A stretch of DNA of 64,000 nucleotides from Neckera pumila (taxonomy: Eukaryota; Streptophyta; Bryopsida; Hypnales; Neckeraceae). The stretch is from NCBI GenBank assembly GCA_963969595.1, contig OZ018408.1, forward strand, positions 22,131,823-22,195,822. Reading direction: 5' to 3'. The first letter of the stretch is position 1; each line of letters starts with the position of its first letter. This document shows, piece by piece, positions 1 through 10,889 of the stretch. The notes beneath the pieces were generated by a model. That model worked only from the letters and a program-made list of their open reading frames with translations, was not told where the DNA came from and did not search any database. A program made the position numbers and the translations under genes.

Positions 1-24
1 ACAAAATGCTCACACAGGGTAGAT

Positions 25-215
25 GGTCCCACAAAGGGGAAGTTTTAATAAAATGGCGGTATTTTATACACCATTTTCCATTCATTTCCTTCATTCAACG
101 TCAATTTTGTTAAATTGGCATATTTCCACAAACTTGGCATTTTTACCTTTAGACCGTGCCTGAAATCTATACCAATCCTAGACTTTAGAGCTTTGTGCAA
201 AAAAATCACAATTTC
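25..215. repeat. dispersed repeat copy (family R1)
   Basis: This block carries a string of short motifs: a GGCGGTATT start, then ATTTCCACAAACTTGGCA, then TTTAGACCGTG, then CTGAAATCTATA and CCTAGACTTTA. The same ordered motifs recur near 48030-48145 (+), 52785-52875 (+, in a GH9 intron) and 54650-54815 (minus, in another GH9 intron). It is therefore a dispersed, non-coding repeat. No terminal repeats or target duplication could be fixed for this copy, so its class is unknown. Confidence 0.45.
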
Positions 216-647
216 TTGGCACCCAGAATCTAGTCAATTTAACGAAATAGTGCATTAATTTTGCACCCTTCCCCTTTTAGCGAACATGAGGTTGTAGCCC
301 TTACTTAGGTAACGTGAACTGAATGTACAGCTTTAATGATTGACACATACATTCTTTATGTGGGCAGAACTCTACTATATTGGCGTCCATAGTAGGCTTA
401 AAACTTTGTTACAACGTACTAGGACTAGCACAGTTTGGACCAGCCTAACCAATACAGACCAGAGTACTTTCAGTTGTCAAACTAATGGTCCACAACCTCA
501 AACCTCAGATCATTATTTGTCATAGCTTTTAGAATCCTCGGCACTTTGCACTCCAAAGATTTGGCACTTTGAATTTCAAAAATATGACTAGCATGCATGG
601 TCATTAAATCTAAACGAAAAGAAGCAAAAGTATGATGAATCAGTTAC

Positions 648-1317
648 CTTGGGTCCTGGAAGTAACAACAACTCCAGCGTCAGAAACTTGCTCGTCATGT
701 CGTCTCTTTGTAACCGTTCTCTAATGATATGCCCAGCTTGACCAGGTACTTGTTTCGACTTTCCAATACGACACTCTTGCTCAGACAACACGTCCTCCGC
801 CTTCAGAGGCAGACGAGGCTGGGAGCTAATACTGCTGGCAGAAATATTAGTAAGGGAACAAGACGAACTTGCACAGGTAGAAAACTCCCTGGGGATACGA
901 GCTCGACTCTTAGGAGCTCCACCGTAGACGAAGCTTCGTTGTGATGCCAAGGCATCATGTTGCCATTGGAATGAAGCTCTATTAAACTGGTCAGTTTGCA
1001 ACTGGTCCACATTCCAAAACTATTGAGGTGGAGGAGCAAAGGCTCCCATTGATGCTGGTAGTGGTCTTTCTCCGATTGGAAACTGCTTTGTTTGAACAGG
1101 GTTTTGAATGTGAGAGCCGTAATTTAGAATCTGGTGGAAACTATTTTCAGGGAGCCGCCTAGGCTCGAGCTCCACGGAACCGGTGTTGGTGGCTGGTTAA
1201 AGAATAGCTTCACCAGGGAAGAAATGAAAGGGCTGGTAAGGAGCTGGAATTGAGAAGCAACCATTGTAAACAGTATGTTGCAGATTCTTGTGAACCGCAA
1301 CTTGTTCTCCATCAAAT
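648..1317 (-). pseudogene. bHLH transcription factor-like exon, decayed
   Basis: One reading frame runs through about 220 codons of protein-like sequence (rich in Pro, Ser and Gln) and ends in a segment GHIIRERLQRDD..LLLLPGPK. That segment fits the basic region and helix 1 of plant bHLH factors, with the DNA-contacting H-x3-E-R-x2-R spacing kept. The exon ends at CCAAG|GTAACT, close to where many plant bHLH genes have an intron. An AG acceptor-like site lies near 1318. Two in-frame stops (TAA at 1197-1199, TAG at 1020-1022) interrupt the frame, and no helix 2 is found downstream inside the window. I infer a degraded gene copy; the rest may lie left of the window. Family assignment rests on about 30 residues. 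Confidence 0.5.
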
Positions 1318-2597
1318 CTTTAAGGAAATTTGCAGACTTGGTGATGCAAGGTGCCTTCTGCCGTTTCTAACACCCCTTTGAAGTCCAGTGAAACACTACT
1401 GCAACGCGTGCATGTCGGCGCTAAAGAGGTCATCCTCCATGATTCAATTGTGTATAAAGGCATCACATGCACTAAGGATCGACTTCAAGCAATGAAACCA
1501 ATTGGCAATGGATGCAAAATAATTCCAAGATTAGCTCAAATTTGCAAGTTAATCCTCCAACTTGATCAAATTTGCAAGTAGTCTTCAGATATGCGTCGAC
1601 TCAAAAACTGCCAGATTATTTAAGCCAGCGTAAATTAACCAGCAAAATCATTTTTTCACCTGAACGCGTACAAGTTGCGTCATCAGATTACCGAACATCA
1701 AAAGACTAGAAGCACTTGCAGTGAAGAACAAAAAACTGCATAATAATATACTGGCCCAGGGTGCATATGCAAAAGGCAAACCACAAACCAAATATGCCTC
1801 TCTAAAACAGACACTTGGGATGACAGACACCTTGAATATTGCAGTGTCAAAACAAGTGAAGTATTGTACAAGTCCACAAACACCGATGAACCTTTTTATT
1901 CCTTGTCTTTTATTGCATCTCTCCAGCAGACTGAACCTTTTTCTTCACAGACTGAACCTTTCTCTTCAGCATGAGGGCCAAATGATCTGGAAAAAAAATT
2001 CCTCATAAACCCTTACTTCTAAATACCAAGAAGCAGGAAACGAAAGAGGAGCAATAGAGGTAAAATAAGCAAAACTTACCGCAAGAACGTCTCCCGACTT
2101 CAGAGGATGTTTGTTTGATGAAAGATCAATAATTTTAAAACAACAAATTTTGGTTTGTTAGGACGTAATGAAACAAGTAACAACACTCAGATTCAAAAAG
2201 GCAGAGAAATCGATGAATAAAACATATTAACATGGTGTCTCTTGTCAACACAGCCGAGATGTCTAAATATGACAAACAACTGAAATTTCTCGTTTGGAGT
2301 GAAACCAGCCATATAACCTAGTACAAGCGCTTGTTTTCAAGAAACCTGATAGATTTTGAAGGAAAAAGAATGTTCCCGTGCCAGTGACTAGTGAGTTGCA
2401 GTGTTTGCATTGCTGCGACGAGACACAAATGAGGTTTGTTGGAGGTTTTTCTAAAGAGGTGTAGTATTGGTGTCATGCATGTAATCTGCGTGCTAGAGGT
2501 GGAAATGCTTCATTGGACAGTGACCACTCACCAGAGTTGTGAGAGGGGGCAGATTGGTCGCCTTTCAGGACGCGCAGGATGCACAATGCAAGAGGCT
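1318..2597. other. no recognisable gene
   Basis: Short open frames on both strands (for example 1721-2008) show no family resemblance, no signal and no consistent splice context. I see no terminal repeats. It may include upstream or intronic sequence of the decayed bHLH-like gene. Confidence 0.4.
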
Positions 2598-2755
2598 TTA
2601 CTGGGCATCCTGCTTCACTTCGCCCGCAACTCCAATGATGCCATCCTCAACAGCATGCGTGAACTTCATCTCTTCATGCTCTTCAATCTCGGAGAAGCTC
2701 ATGGTGCACTGGACGCCCTTGCCGAAAGAGAGGTTTGGGCTAGGGTTACAACTCC
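2598..2755 (-). pseudogene. possible terminal exon of unknown protein
   Basis: On the minus strand an open frame begins after a TAG just above 2755 and runs to a TAA at 2598-2600. It contains a compact, protein-like, acidic stretch (SFGKGVQC, then SEIEEHEEMKFTHAVEDG, ending EVKQDAQ). The composition is unlike the surrounding random frames, and a CCCTAG acceptor-like site precedes it. I do not recognise the family. It could be the last exon of a gene or a relic. The longer plus-strand frame at 2436-2903 looks like its shadow. Confidence 0.25.
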
Positions 2756-3359
2756 TCTAAAACAAGCGCAACTCTTCATGCCTCGCAATAACAACGCACT
2801 CGTCCCTATGTGGCACATTCCTTGGATTGTGCTTGTTCCCATCCAAGCTCATCTGCCACCTTTCAGAGAACTGCGACGCGCACGGTGGCGTTTGAAACCC
2901 TAACGCTTCCTTTTGTTCTGTGCACACAATACTTGCATAGTATTTTGCAGACTTCATATCTATTACATAGATCACTTAGGATTTAGCGCCAAAGAAATTA
3001 AAACCCTACATAATATGCTACCGGGTGCACAAGCCACGAAAGACATCGAAAAGCATAACAAAATCTTCAAAATTTATGAAGAAATCAAAAGTGGGAAGAA
3101 AACGTCTAACCTAACCCCAGTTCAACACCTTAAAATTATGAAACGTAGATATGTCCAAGAGTGTTGTGGCGGAGTCGCCTACGCCTTCTAGAAGAGACAA
3201 AAATGATAGAGAGGAGAAGGCGGCCGCCAGTTCTCCGCGTGGACGGAAAATAACAAAAATGTCCTAATGACAGAAATCGCAGGGCCACAAAGCCTGCTTG
3301 TTGATTTGGACAAATCTTTGTCAATTTTTTGTCATACAGGATGCCATTTCCTTGTAGTG

Positions 3360-3463
3360 AGGTTTAGCTCATGGAGTTGGTTTGGATGTTTGAAGTGCTT
3401 AACTATTGTTTGAAGTTTCAACCGCTTAAATGTTTGCAATGCTTAAGTGTTCGAAGTGCTTAA
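3360..3463. repeat. TGCTTAA-type short repeats at insertion site
   Basis: Imperfect repeats built on GTTTGAAGTGCTTAA, CGCTTAA, TGCTTAA and GTGCTTAA are spaced about every 20 bases just left of a TTAA-1 element. Each contains a TTAA and could have served as its target. Confidence 0.5.
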
Positions 3464-4371
3464 CCACTAAAGGCCCAAGGTCTTTTTTTTGCCAAAAAAC
3501 ACCGAATACTGCCATTTTTATAGCAAAGAGTAAAAAAAATGAAAAATGTTTTTCTTGCACATCTAATCGTAGGATCTGACACCCAACTAGTATGAGAATG
3601 TGTGCAAAAAATTTCAAAATTTTTGACCGCACAGATAGCAAGATATCTATGCTCAAAGTAAAAAAAACAAATTTTCCAATACATTGCAGGACTAGATTTT
3701 ATGACTTTGAACATTTTTAACTTAAATTTTTTGCATTATAGAGTTTTGAGCTTCAAATCTTTATAGTGGAGAATTGAGTTGAGAATCTAGGGGGGAAAAT
3801 GAAGAACTCAAAAAACTTAATTTTCACTCTTAAAAAATTGTTAAGTAGAAGTAGATATGAGGTTGAAGGAAAATCTAAAATATTCATATTTTTAAGATGG
3901 AATTAAAATACACTAATTCCAATGGTGAGATTTTTCTAGCAAGCAAACTAAACCATGTGAAACTTTTTTTTTGAAAAATTGCAAAAGTTACATTCTGAAA
4001 TGAATATTACAAGTTATTTTTCAAAAAGATGCTCTAATTGCCCAAAAAATAAGATTGTCCTTAAAAATCCAAATGAAATGAATAAAAGCTCTCCAAATAG
4101 ACAAAAATATAATATATAAGAAAAAAAAATTAAAATTAAAAAATTAAAATTTTTGCAAAATTTTTTTTACTGCCTCCTCTCCCATGTTTTGAGCTTATTT
4201 GGACATAACTTTTTTTCCCGGGCACCGATTGAAAAAAAAATCATATTCCCAAGAAGCTTAGCAGTTTTTCTATCTTCCCAAAAGTTTCAAAAAATCACTA
4301 CAAAAATTCAGTCCATAGGTACCTACCCGAACTCCCATTTGTCCCCTGAAGGGTCAATGGGCCTTTAGGGA
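3464..4371 (-). mobile_element. TTAA-1 element, copy 1 (subgroup a)
   Basis: The left end is TTAA|CCACTAAAGGCCC and the right end reads GGGCCTTTAGGGA, followed by TGAC where TTAA is expected. The right 70 bases, read on the minus strand, match the left end of the copy at 43237 (CCCTAAAG, then a short GGGGACAAATGG-type stem, then a GGTAGGTNCCTATGG-like stretch), so this copy is reversed. The interior is AT-rich with poly-T runs and no credible ORF. It is a non-autonomous DNA transposon of about 0.9 kb with a decayed right target copy. Confidence 0.7.
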
Positions 4372-4471
4372 TGACCTATATTTCTCACATCTGAAGCACT
4401 TAGTAGTTTAAGTGCGTGAATTTGCTTTGTTGCTTGAGTTTGTGATCTGATACTACTCTATTTGAACTTGC

Positions 4472-5265
4472 GCAGAGGTTGCTCAATGCCTTAGTGATGA
4501 GCTTGATTGCAGGTTCCCACAGCAAGAGCTCCTGGATGCATTCGGAATCATATATTTGCAATTCTGGCGACTAGACGGAGTTGATGCTAGTATCGACCAT
4601 CACTTGGCGGTGCTTAAAGAGTTTTTTTTGCAAGAGCAAGAGCAGTTAACAAAGGACAGTCCTATAGTGTTTTAAAAATGTTAAATCAACGTCCAACTTG
4701 GACAATCAGTAGGGCCTCTTCAAAGTGACAATGAAGGCAAATGCAAAGGCAGCATTGCGCGCCCTTCCACCAAAATCTCGTCATAAAATTGTGGCACAAA
4801 CTCTTCCAATTAAGTCATTTGAGTAAGCTGATTTTAGAATATTTTGCAACTTGTTGAGATAGGATGTTGCTTGGTTCTTGATTCAGTGGAGGATGAGAGA
4901 TGTTTCTCTACTCTTAAGTTTCTCAAATCTTGCCAAAGAAATAGGTAAGGGAATCATTTGCCCATTGTTGTGCGGATGTTTGGCCAAAAATACTTTACAC
5001 TTGAGAATTTTCCTTACAAGGAAGCCACTGAACCATAGAAAAAAGCAGTAAAGGTAGGCTGGTAAAGGATGTCTAAAGTAGGAGCAATGGAACCAGTATC
5101 TTCAATTCCTCACCTATACAAAATTTTGCCTAAGTTTTCATGAGGTTAGGCATGCCTTGCAATTCAAGTTTCTTTTACTGAAGATTCAGTGGAACTTGCT
5201 GCCAGAGCTGCTGCTGCACATGGAGGATGACATGAACGGAGACCACAGAGTGGAGGTGTAAAATT
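4472..5265 (+). pseudogene. hAT-type transposase relic
   Basis: Two separated stretches read like a plant hAT-superfamily (Ac-like) transposase. The first, at about 4472-4674, is open for about 65 codons and includes RFPQQELLDAFGIIYLQFW and HHLAVLKEFF. The second, at about 4885-5040, reads SVEDERCFSTLKFLKS, then HLPIVVRMF and LENFPY. That second block resembles the C-terminal hAT dimerisation region with its ERxFSxLKxxKS-type core. In-frame stops and frame changes separate them, so no protein can be made. No flanking 8-bp duplication or terminal repeats were found. Family call is from motif memory only. Confidence 0.5.
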
Positions 5266-5871
5266 GCAGCGACTGGAGATTTGGAGTTGCCTTGGCTTTG
5301 TACACAACTGTTTGTTACTTTTTTCCTAACCCTTTAATGTGTCTTGTTTGTGTTGTGTTGTGCAGTTGTGCAGATCACTAAAAGTGCATTTGGATAGTCT
5401 AAAAGGTTCAAATCCCTTGTTAGTGGCATGAATTTCTTTTATGGGACTTGGAAATAAAAATATTGGACAATTCTATTGGAATACAATGAAATTGTAAACA
5501 CTTGTTTTGCCCTATGAAAATAAATGCTATTGTATACCATGTTTGTTTTCCACTTTAGCAAATTGTGTGCATCTTGAATCATAGAAAATAGCCATTATAT
5601 ATTATGTTTGTTTTCCAACTTAGCAATTGTAGGCACCTTGAATCACAAAAAATAGCTTTATGTTTGCACCCAATCATCCACATGTCGCACCATAAACTCT
5701 ACCAACAAAAGAAATGACTGTAAAATTCCACATTTTGAAATCCACTTTATCTGATTGTTTCCACCAAATAATTGTTCTCTATGTTGCAAAAATAGCTCTT
5801 TCCTAGGGCTCGGCTATAGCCTCCTAACGAAATAAGGCAAAAAGATTCTGGAAATGCTGAAAGTGAGTGGT
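5266..5871. repeat. non-coding; 62-bp imperfect tandem duplication
   Basis: No gene is seen. A block with GTTTGTTTTCCACTTTAGCA and an ATCTTGAATCATAGAAAATAG tail at 5539-5592 is repeated, slightly diverged, at 5603-5655. The remainder is AT-rich. Confidence 0.5.
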
Positions 5872-5875
5872 TAAT

Positions 5876-6825
5876 CCCTAAAGAACCAAGTGTCTGTTCA
5901 ACATACGCAAGAAATCTCGGGTAGGTTCCTATGAAGTCATTTTTGGTCGGATGTTTATGAAATTTAGAAACAATGTGTAAACATGTACTTTCTTGGTGAA
6001 AAAACAATTCTTTTTCTGATCCGGTGCATAGATAAAAAGTTTTTCTACCTTGAGTTTTAAGGCAGCTTGGGCAATTTAAGAATCTTTTGAGAATCTTTTG
6101 CAAAAAGCTCATCATCTTTTGAAATTCGGCATGTTTGTAACTAATAAAATATGGCATACAATTATCCAAAAAAAAAATTAGTTCTCAAATCACATTCTAA
6201 GAGGAGTCAAACTTTGTTATCTATATTGGGGCGGTTTCAAAAAAAAACATTTTCTTCTAAATTCAAGTCCTATTATCTTGCAATTTGTGAAGTCAAAATT
6301 CTTGAACTTTTTTCCACATATTCCAAATGTTTGTCTCTAATTTTCACCTTTTGGATATCCAATAAGAAGTTTCCTCATTGCACAAGAAATCATCAAAAAA
6401 TGACTAGTGTGTTGCCAATTCAATTAACCTCCTTGCATTGCAGGGTGATTTAGTGTAAGCTAGACATCTCAATTGCTTCTAAAAATTTTCATGAGTGAAG
6501 TTAACATCATATACTTATGAATGATCAAGATCCTAATTTTTGTGTAGAGCAAAAATTTTACTCCAAGAGGGCCCGAAGTCTGCTGACCTTGTTTCACAAA
6601 AATGAAAAAAGTTTTTTTTTCTCGCTTCAAACGTTATAATCTTTCAATCTGCACGGTCAAGTGGGCTAAATTTTTTTCCACACTCTAGTAAAATACTTTA
6701 TTTCAATTTTGTATGGTTGAAGTTTCAAAAAAAAGTTTCAATTTTCATTTTTGAAAATCAAACCAAAAAGCCGCAATTTTTGACAATGTCTCCCTGACTG
6801 AAAAAACCCTCGGTCCTTTTAGGGG
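5876..6825 (+). mobile_element. TTAA-1 element, copy 2, with perfect TTAA flanks
   Basis: The left end is TTAA|TCCCTAAAGAACC and the right end is GGTCCTTTTAGGGG|TTAA, giving 950 bp between two TTAA copies (5872-5875 and 6826-6829). The flanking sequence AAGTGAGTGG-TTAA-TGTTTTT exists uninterrupted, in inverted orientation, at 8645-8670, which acts as a paralogous empty site. The interior has no transposase-like frame; the minus-strand frame at 5747-6169 crosses the left boundary and is spurious. The target and termini fit the piggyBac superfamily (inference). Confidence 0.8.
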
Positions 6826-7139
6826 TTAATGTTTTTTTTTAAGAAGAAAGTTTTCTAGAAGGTGCGACACAGAGTGTACTTTATTTCCATGCTTCATTCG
6901 AATCATTCTCTTACAACTAGTCATTATGATTTTGAGGAGGTGCTGGGTGGCCACAACTGTGGCATTTTGGTGCACCTCTGAGGTTCAGCCACGTCATGGA
7001 TTCAGGGTTCAAAAACAGCCAGTTCATGGATTCAGGGTTTACAAGAACAGCACGCAATCAGCCAGTCTGCCAAAAAAACAGAATCTTACACACAACGGAG
7101 ACGGAAAGATTTGTCGGACCTTATCCGCTCGAGGCACGC
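6826..7139 (+). repeat. inverted repeat, left arm
   Basis: About 310 bases recur in reverse complement at 8312-8670. The inner 215 bases (6926-7139) are so similar that both arms encode the same 71-residue frame, ending at CTCGAGGCACG / CGAGGTAC. The outer part is more diverged, with small insertions. The arm itself holds two direct copies of a CATGGATTCAGGGTT motif. The arms enclose a hAT-type transposase relic, so they may belong to a foldback or hAT-related element (inference). The shared ORF is probably not a gene. Confidence 0.75.
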
Positions 7140-7547
7140 ACCTTATCCGCTCCAGTCCGTCCAGCGCTGTTTCCGCCTTTTGCAACGTTGGAGGCCTGGA
7201 GCAGCGTTCGGGAAGATTTTGGAGCTCTACCAGTAGATATCCTCCTTCTACAACAATGGTCCGGGTTTTTTTTAGAGGGCACCGGTTTCATCCTTTTAAC
7301 TCTGAATTTTTCCGGTTTTTTGCCCCACATATCAATTTGTAACCGGCCTATTTCCTTCCAAGTGAAAATTTGAAAAGTGAAAATCCTCTAATGTCAAAAA
7401 ATTGCCGGTTTACAATCTAAAAAAGACATTACATTCTTGGCAAGAATTGAACTGGCATAGCCTTTCACCAACTGAAAGCCAAGAATCCTCCCAACCCATG
7501 CAATATGGAGTTAAGGATGGTCATTGAAAAGGTTGCAAAAATCAAAG
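7140..7547. other. loop of inverted repeat, no gene
   Basis: Spacer between the inverted arms. It is moderately GC-rich, then AT-rich, with several ACCGG motifs. No feature is recognised. Confidence 0.4.
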
Positions 7548-7780
7548 TTAGGGTTCAGAATTTTCACCTTCTTCAAAAGGATCCTCTGCTCCCTTTGTTA
7601 AATACTTCTCAGGATTAGTAAATAAATATCTAAACTTTCTAGCATTCTTCCATAAGATGATGGCATCCATTAAAATGGGTTCAAAGTCTTGGGCTGGTCC
7701 TTCCATGTTCACACGCATGACACTATCCAAATGTGTTGTTGTCATGCGATTTCGGGTAGTGCGAGAGGCGGCCAGGCGAG
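7548..7780 (-). pseudogene. C-terminal fragment of hAT-type transposase
   Basis: The minus-strand frame reads RTTRNRMTTTHLDSVMRVNM, then a FEPILMDAIILWKN stretch, and ends at a stop at 7548. This resembles the C-terminal dimerisation end of plant BED/hAT transposases, where an (R/K)NRM(T)-hydrophobic stretch is followed by DSVMRINMEGP-like sequence. Everything N-terminal is missing and the frame runs into unrelated Ala-rich sequence upstream. It sits in the loop of the large inverted repeat, so the pair may be one dead element. Confidence 0.55.
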
Positions 7781-7799
7781 AGCGGAGGAGGGCAATGGC

Positions 7800-8311
7800 C
7801 AGCGGGGCGGCAGGTAGGTCGGGCAGGTTTAGGGTTTTTTTGTTTTTTTTACTTTTAGTTATTAAAAAAAATTTCAAACGGCCCTCCCGCCCCTCTTCCT
7901 CGGGTGCTCCCCTACGGCCAGCTGGCCCTGTCCCCAGCTGGTCCCACTGACCCCCTTATGCAATACCCGGCCTCTTTATCTCAATACCCAACGTATCCTA
8001 ACCCCAGATATGTGCCACTTACGGTACATGTATAGCAGCTAAAATCCTCCTTTTTACAAAACAAACCGATTAAAATCCACCCTATTATAAATTGAGGCGG
8101 GTAAATTATCCCCCAAATTTTTATGTACACCGGTTGATTGCCTATCTTATCAATTTTTCCTCCAGTTTTCCATCCTTCACTTTCAAAGCTCAACCGGTTT
8201 TTTGACCATTTCAACCGGCTAACTTTGTATTAGCCGCCGGTTCTTCCCGGACATTGGCCTGGAGGTCTGGTTCTGGACCCTCCAGGCCCCCATGGAAATG
8301 GGTCCTAACAG
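7800..8311. other. loop of inverted repeat, no gene
   Basis: Contains a GC-rich stretch (7890-7950), then AACCGG-containing AT-rich sequence. No coding or repeat feature is recognised. Confidence 0.4.
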
Positions 8312-8670
8312 TGTACCTCGAGCGGATAAGGTCCGACAAATCTTTCCGTCTCCGTTGTGTGTAAGATTCTGTTTTTTTGGCAGACTGGCTGATTGCGTGC
8401 TGTTCTTGTAAACCCTGAATCCATGAACTGGCTGTTTTTGAACCCTGAATCCATGACGTGGCTGAACCTCAGAGGTGCACCAAAATGCCACAGTTGTGGC
8501 CACCCAGCACCTCCTCAAAATCATTAGGATTGAAGCAGCTCAGTTGCAAGAGAATGATTCGAGTGGGAGCATGGAAATACAGTAACTTATTACAGTACTG
8601 TACACTCTGTCTGTGTCGCACTCACCTTCTAGAGAACTTTCTTATCAATAAAAACATTAACCACTCACTT
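8312..8670 (-). repeat. inverted repeat, right arm, with empty TTAA site
   Basis: Reverse complement of the left arm starting at 6826. Reading outward on the minus strand it continues through TTAA (8657-8660) into GTGAGTGGTTAATGTTTTT. This is the sequence that flanks the TTAA-1 copy at 5876-6825 on both sides but without any insertion. It therefore documents the target before insertion and shows that exactly one TTAA was present. Confidence 0.75.
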
Positions 8671-9086
8671 CAATCAGTCGTGGACTGAAAGTTTCTCAAA
8701 TCTTTTTTTTTTTTCCTTCTAATGCAATGGCTCGTTCCATTTGTTAAGAAGAAGAAAAAAAAAAAAAAATCCTCAAAGCACCAAAATAGACACCTTGATG
8801 TTTACAAAATTATGAAAACGTGTGAACGTCCCTCTCAAAATTTCAAATGCGTTTTGTGAGGTTGATAAGTATGAAGAGCTCTCACATTGGAGTACCAATA
8901 TTGGATGCAAATTGGAGTGAAATGTGGAGTGGTAACTATGCTTTGCCAAGATCACTATAATTTTTATCTTTTTGCTAACTTTTGAAGTAGTTTATTTTCT
9001 TTGCCAAATACTAAATTTGAATTTTCTTGTACTTATTCAAAGTACTTTTGAATGTGCTTCCAAAGATAGATATTTCAAGTTCTAAT
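8671..9086. other. no recognisable gene
   Basis: AT-rich, with a poly-T run near 8702-8715 and a poly-A run near 8750-8770. Nothing else is recognised. Confidence 0.4.
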
Positions 9087-9531
9087 TAAGGTAAAAGACC
9101 CCATTGAGGTCAGAATTAGGAGTGTGCCTACATGCCATTGCTGAAATTTTTCAAATTTTTCCCCACACAAAGATAAGTGTGAGAGATAGTGAGGGCATTT
9201 AAAATTATATTTTTTGGACTAAGTATGAATTAGTTCTGAATTTTTGAAGTGATCAACCCATAGGAGTCTGTAGGCTACTTCATAACCAACAAAATTTGAA
9301 TCCAATATGGTCATCTTCCTACCCAATGTAGTCACAACATTTTCAAACATGGAAGACCTAAAAAGTCAATTTTTACAAAGAATTTTACACTGAAAAGTTG
9401 GAAGTACCTATTGAGGTCACTAATTACTCCATAACTACCATGTAAGGCATTGATTGTGGTCTAAAAAACCACAATGGGATCATTAGGTGTCCATCATGGG
9501 TCATTTGACCGCAATGGGGTCATTTACCTTA
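9087..9531. mobile_element. MITE with TAAGGTAAA termini
   Basis: The left end reads TAAGGTAAAAGACCCCATTG and the right end, in reverse complement, reads TAAGGTAAATGACCCCATTG, each followed by (A/C)GGTCA. This makes terminal inverted repeats of about 25 bases around a 445-bp, non-coding, AT-rich element. Superfamily is undetermined; no clear target duplication was seen. Confidence 0.6.
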
Positions 9532-9930
9532 CAAAGCTATGAAAAATTAGACCGGTAACTATTTGGCGGCAACAACCTCAGAACGGGTTCAGAATTTCTA
9601 GCCAAATGTTCATTTTTGGAAGATTTTTTTTTAAATTTACACGGAGGGCATGAAAAAATTAAGCAGAAACTGAGCAGAATTTAGGGGATCGCTGTTTGGC
9701 GGGGCAAATTCCGGAGTCTATTGAGAATGCCCTAACATCAGTTCTGACGATGGGCAACGTCCTAGTTGTTCACTCTTTTCCCCCATCCCCCACGATTGGA
9801 GGATGTGGCCTGCAAAGTCTTCCACTTTACACTTTTAGTTGAATCGGGAATGATAAAAAATGGGGAATGGAGATGATGTTAGGTGATGAAATTTTCTATT
9901 TCATTTCAACATGAAGTGATCCAAAACAGT
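9532..9930. other. no recognisable gene
   Basis: Mixed composition, no ORF and no terminal repeat structure found. It may include distal promoter of the gene at 10890-11675. Confidence 0.35.
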
Positions 9931-10010
9931 TGCGGCCTTGGCACAATGGTACGGTAATTTTCCGGTAATGGTTCTTATGCGCAATCCGCGAGGGTTTTTA
10001 AGAGGAAGGA
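9931..10010 (+). repeat. possible SINE head (box A-like)
   Basis: GCGGCCTTGGCACAATGGTA resembles the 5' end of Au-type plant SINEs and carries a tRNA-like box A (TGGCACAATGG). The downstream box B (GGTTCGA) expected within about 45 bases is not seen, so this is at best a decayed or truncated copy. Confidence 0.3.
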
Positions 10011-10239
10011 ATATGGAATCATTTTCGTTTCGAGACGGACGCTCGAGCACGCATGACTTGCGGTACTTTCAAGCGGCGGCTGAGCAGCCTGCTCCAGCAT
10101 AAGTTCCCTGCCCGGGTTCCCTGGCACCATTGCAGATGCACAACAGCTTTCGGAAGGCTGATTCCAGCAATTTGGTTCGAAGCTTGTTTGTTGGGTTCTT
10201 CATTAGCCTGGCTAATTGATTAGTTCCCTCTTCTTCTGC

Positions 10240-10313
10240 TATTCTGCATCATATATCCACCACAGGAGCATGAGTTCTACCATCACCTCATCAGTCTGTG
10301 ATGTACGTTGTAG
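10240..10313 (+). other. putative 5' UTR exon of gene at 10890
   Basis: A good donor, TGTAG|GTAAGAG, at 10313/10314 pairs with an acceptor, TTGTGGCAG|GG, at 10850. The short upstream ATG frame does not join in phase to the coding frame, so I read this as untranslated leader. Its 5' limit is not determined. Confidence 0.35.
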
Positions 10314-10889
10314 GTAAGAGGTTCTCTTCAATTCAATCAGCCTCGTGCATGACTTTTAAGTATATCTAGGATCATCCTGGATGGCAATCTTGTAGGAAGA
10401 CTTGTTGTAATTTCTTCCCTTCAATCCAGTCTGCCTTTTCCTGTTTTATGGTCAATTTCATGCTCGCATATATACGTCGTGTCTAGCCATATTCCACTGA
10501 GGTGAGGTGGTGCTTACGAGTTCTCATGGCAGAACAGAAGTCAGAGCGATAAAATGATTGGCTATAGTTTGTTAGAATTATTGCACCGTGATTTGCGTAG
10601 TAAACTTCATCACAAGCCCATATGTTGAAAGTGGATGGTTCCATGTTGTGACATACATATGCCTAAGCCAATTTCAAGGAAATTGGCAAATTTCCGATGG
10701 AAGAATGAGATGCTCAAGCAGTTTTTCCTTTCAAGACTAGAATCAGTGTCCATTTCAGTTTGGTATGTTAATTGTGCAGTCTGCGATTTTAGCTGAAAAT
10801 TGCCAATTTAATGGAGAATTCTTTGTCTGGTATTGCATGTATTGTGGCAGGGATCGATCGTTTGCGTGAATGAAAAATTGGACTTAACA

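Noticed and set aside
2436..2903. 155-codon plus-strand frame
   Set aside because: No family resemblance and no ATG-supported splice context; the opposite strand at 2598-2755 is more protein-like, so this is probably its shadow.
5747..6169. 140-codon minus-strand frame
   Set aside because: It crosses the left boundary of a TTAA-1 element and is not conserved in other copies.
3464..6825. TTAA-1 as Stowaway/mariner (TA duplication) or PIF/Tourist (TTA/TAA)
   Set aside because: Both flanking bases outside TA are invariant (T-TA and TA-A) across copies and the TIR ends are symmetrical only if TTAA is the target. A strong TTAA preference with TA duplication is not excluded, so it is named as the refuting test.
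8219..8524. 101-codon frame sharing 71 residues with the frame at 6926
   Set aside because: The identity is explained by the DNA-level inverted repeat; the frames diverge right after the arm ends, and nothing suggests a protein.
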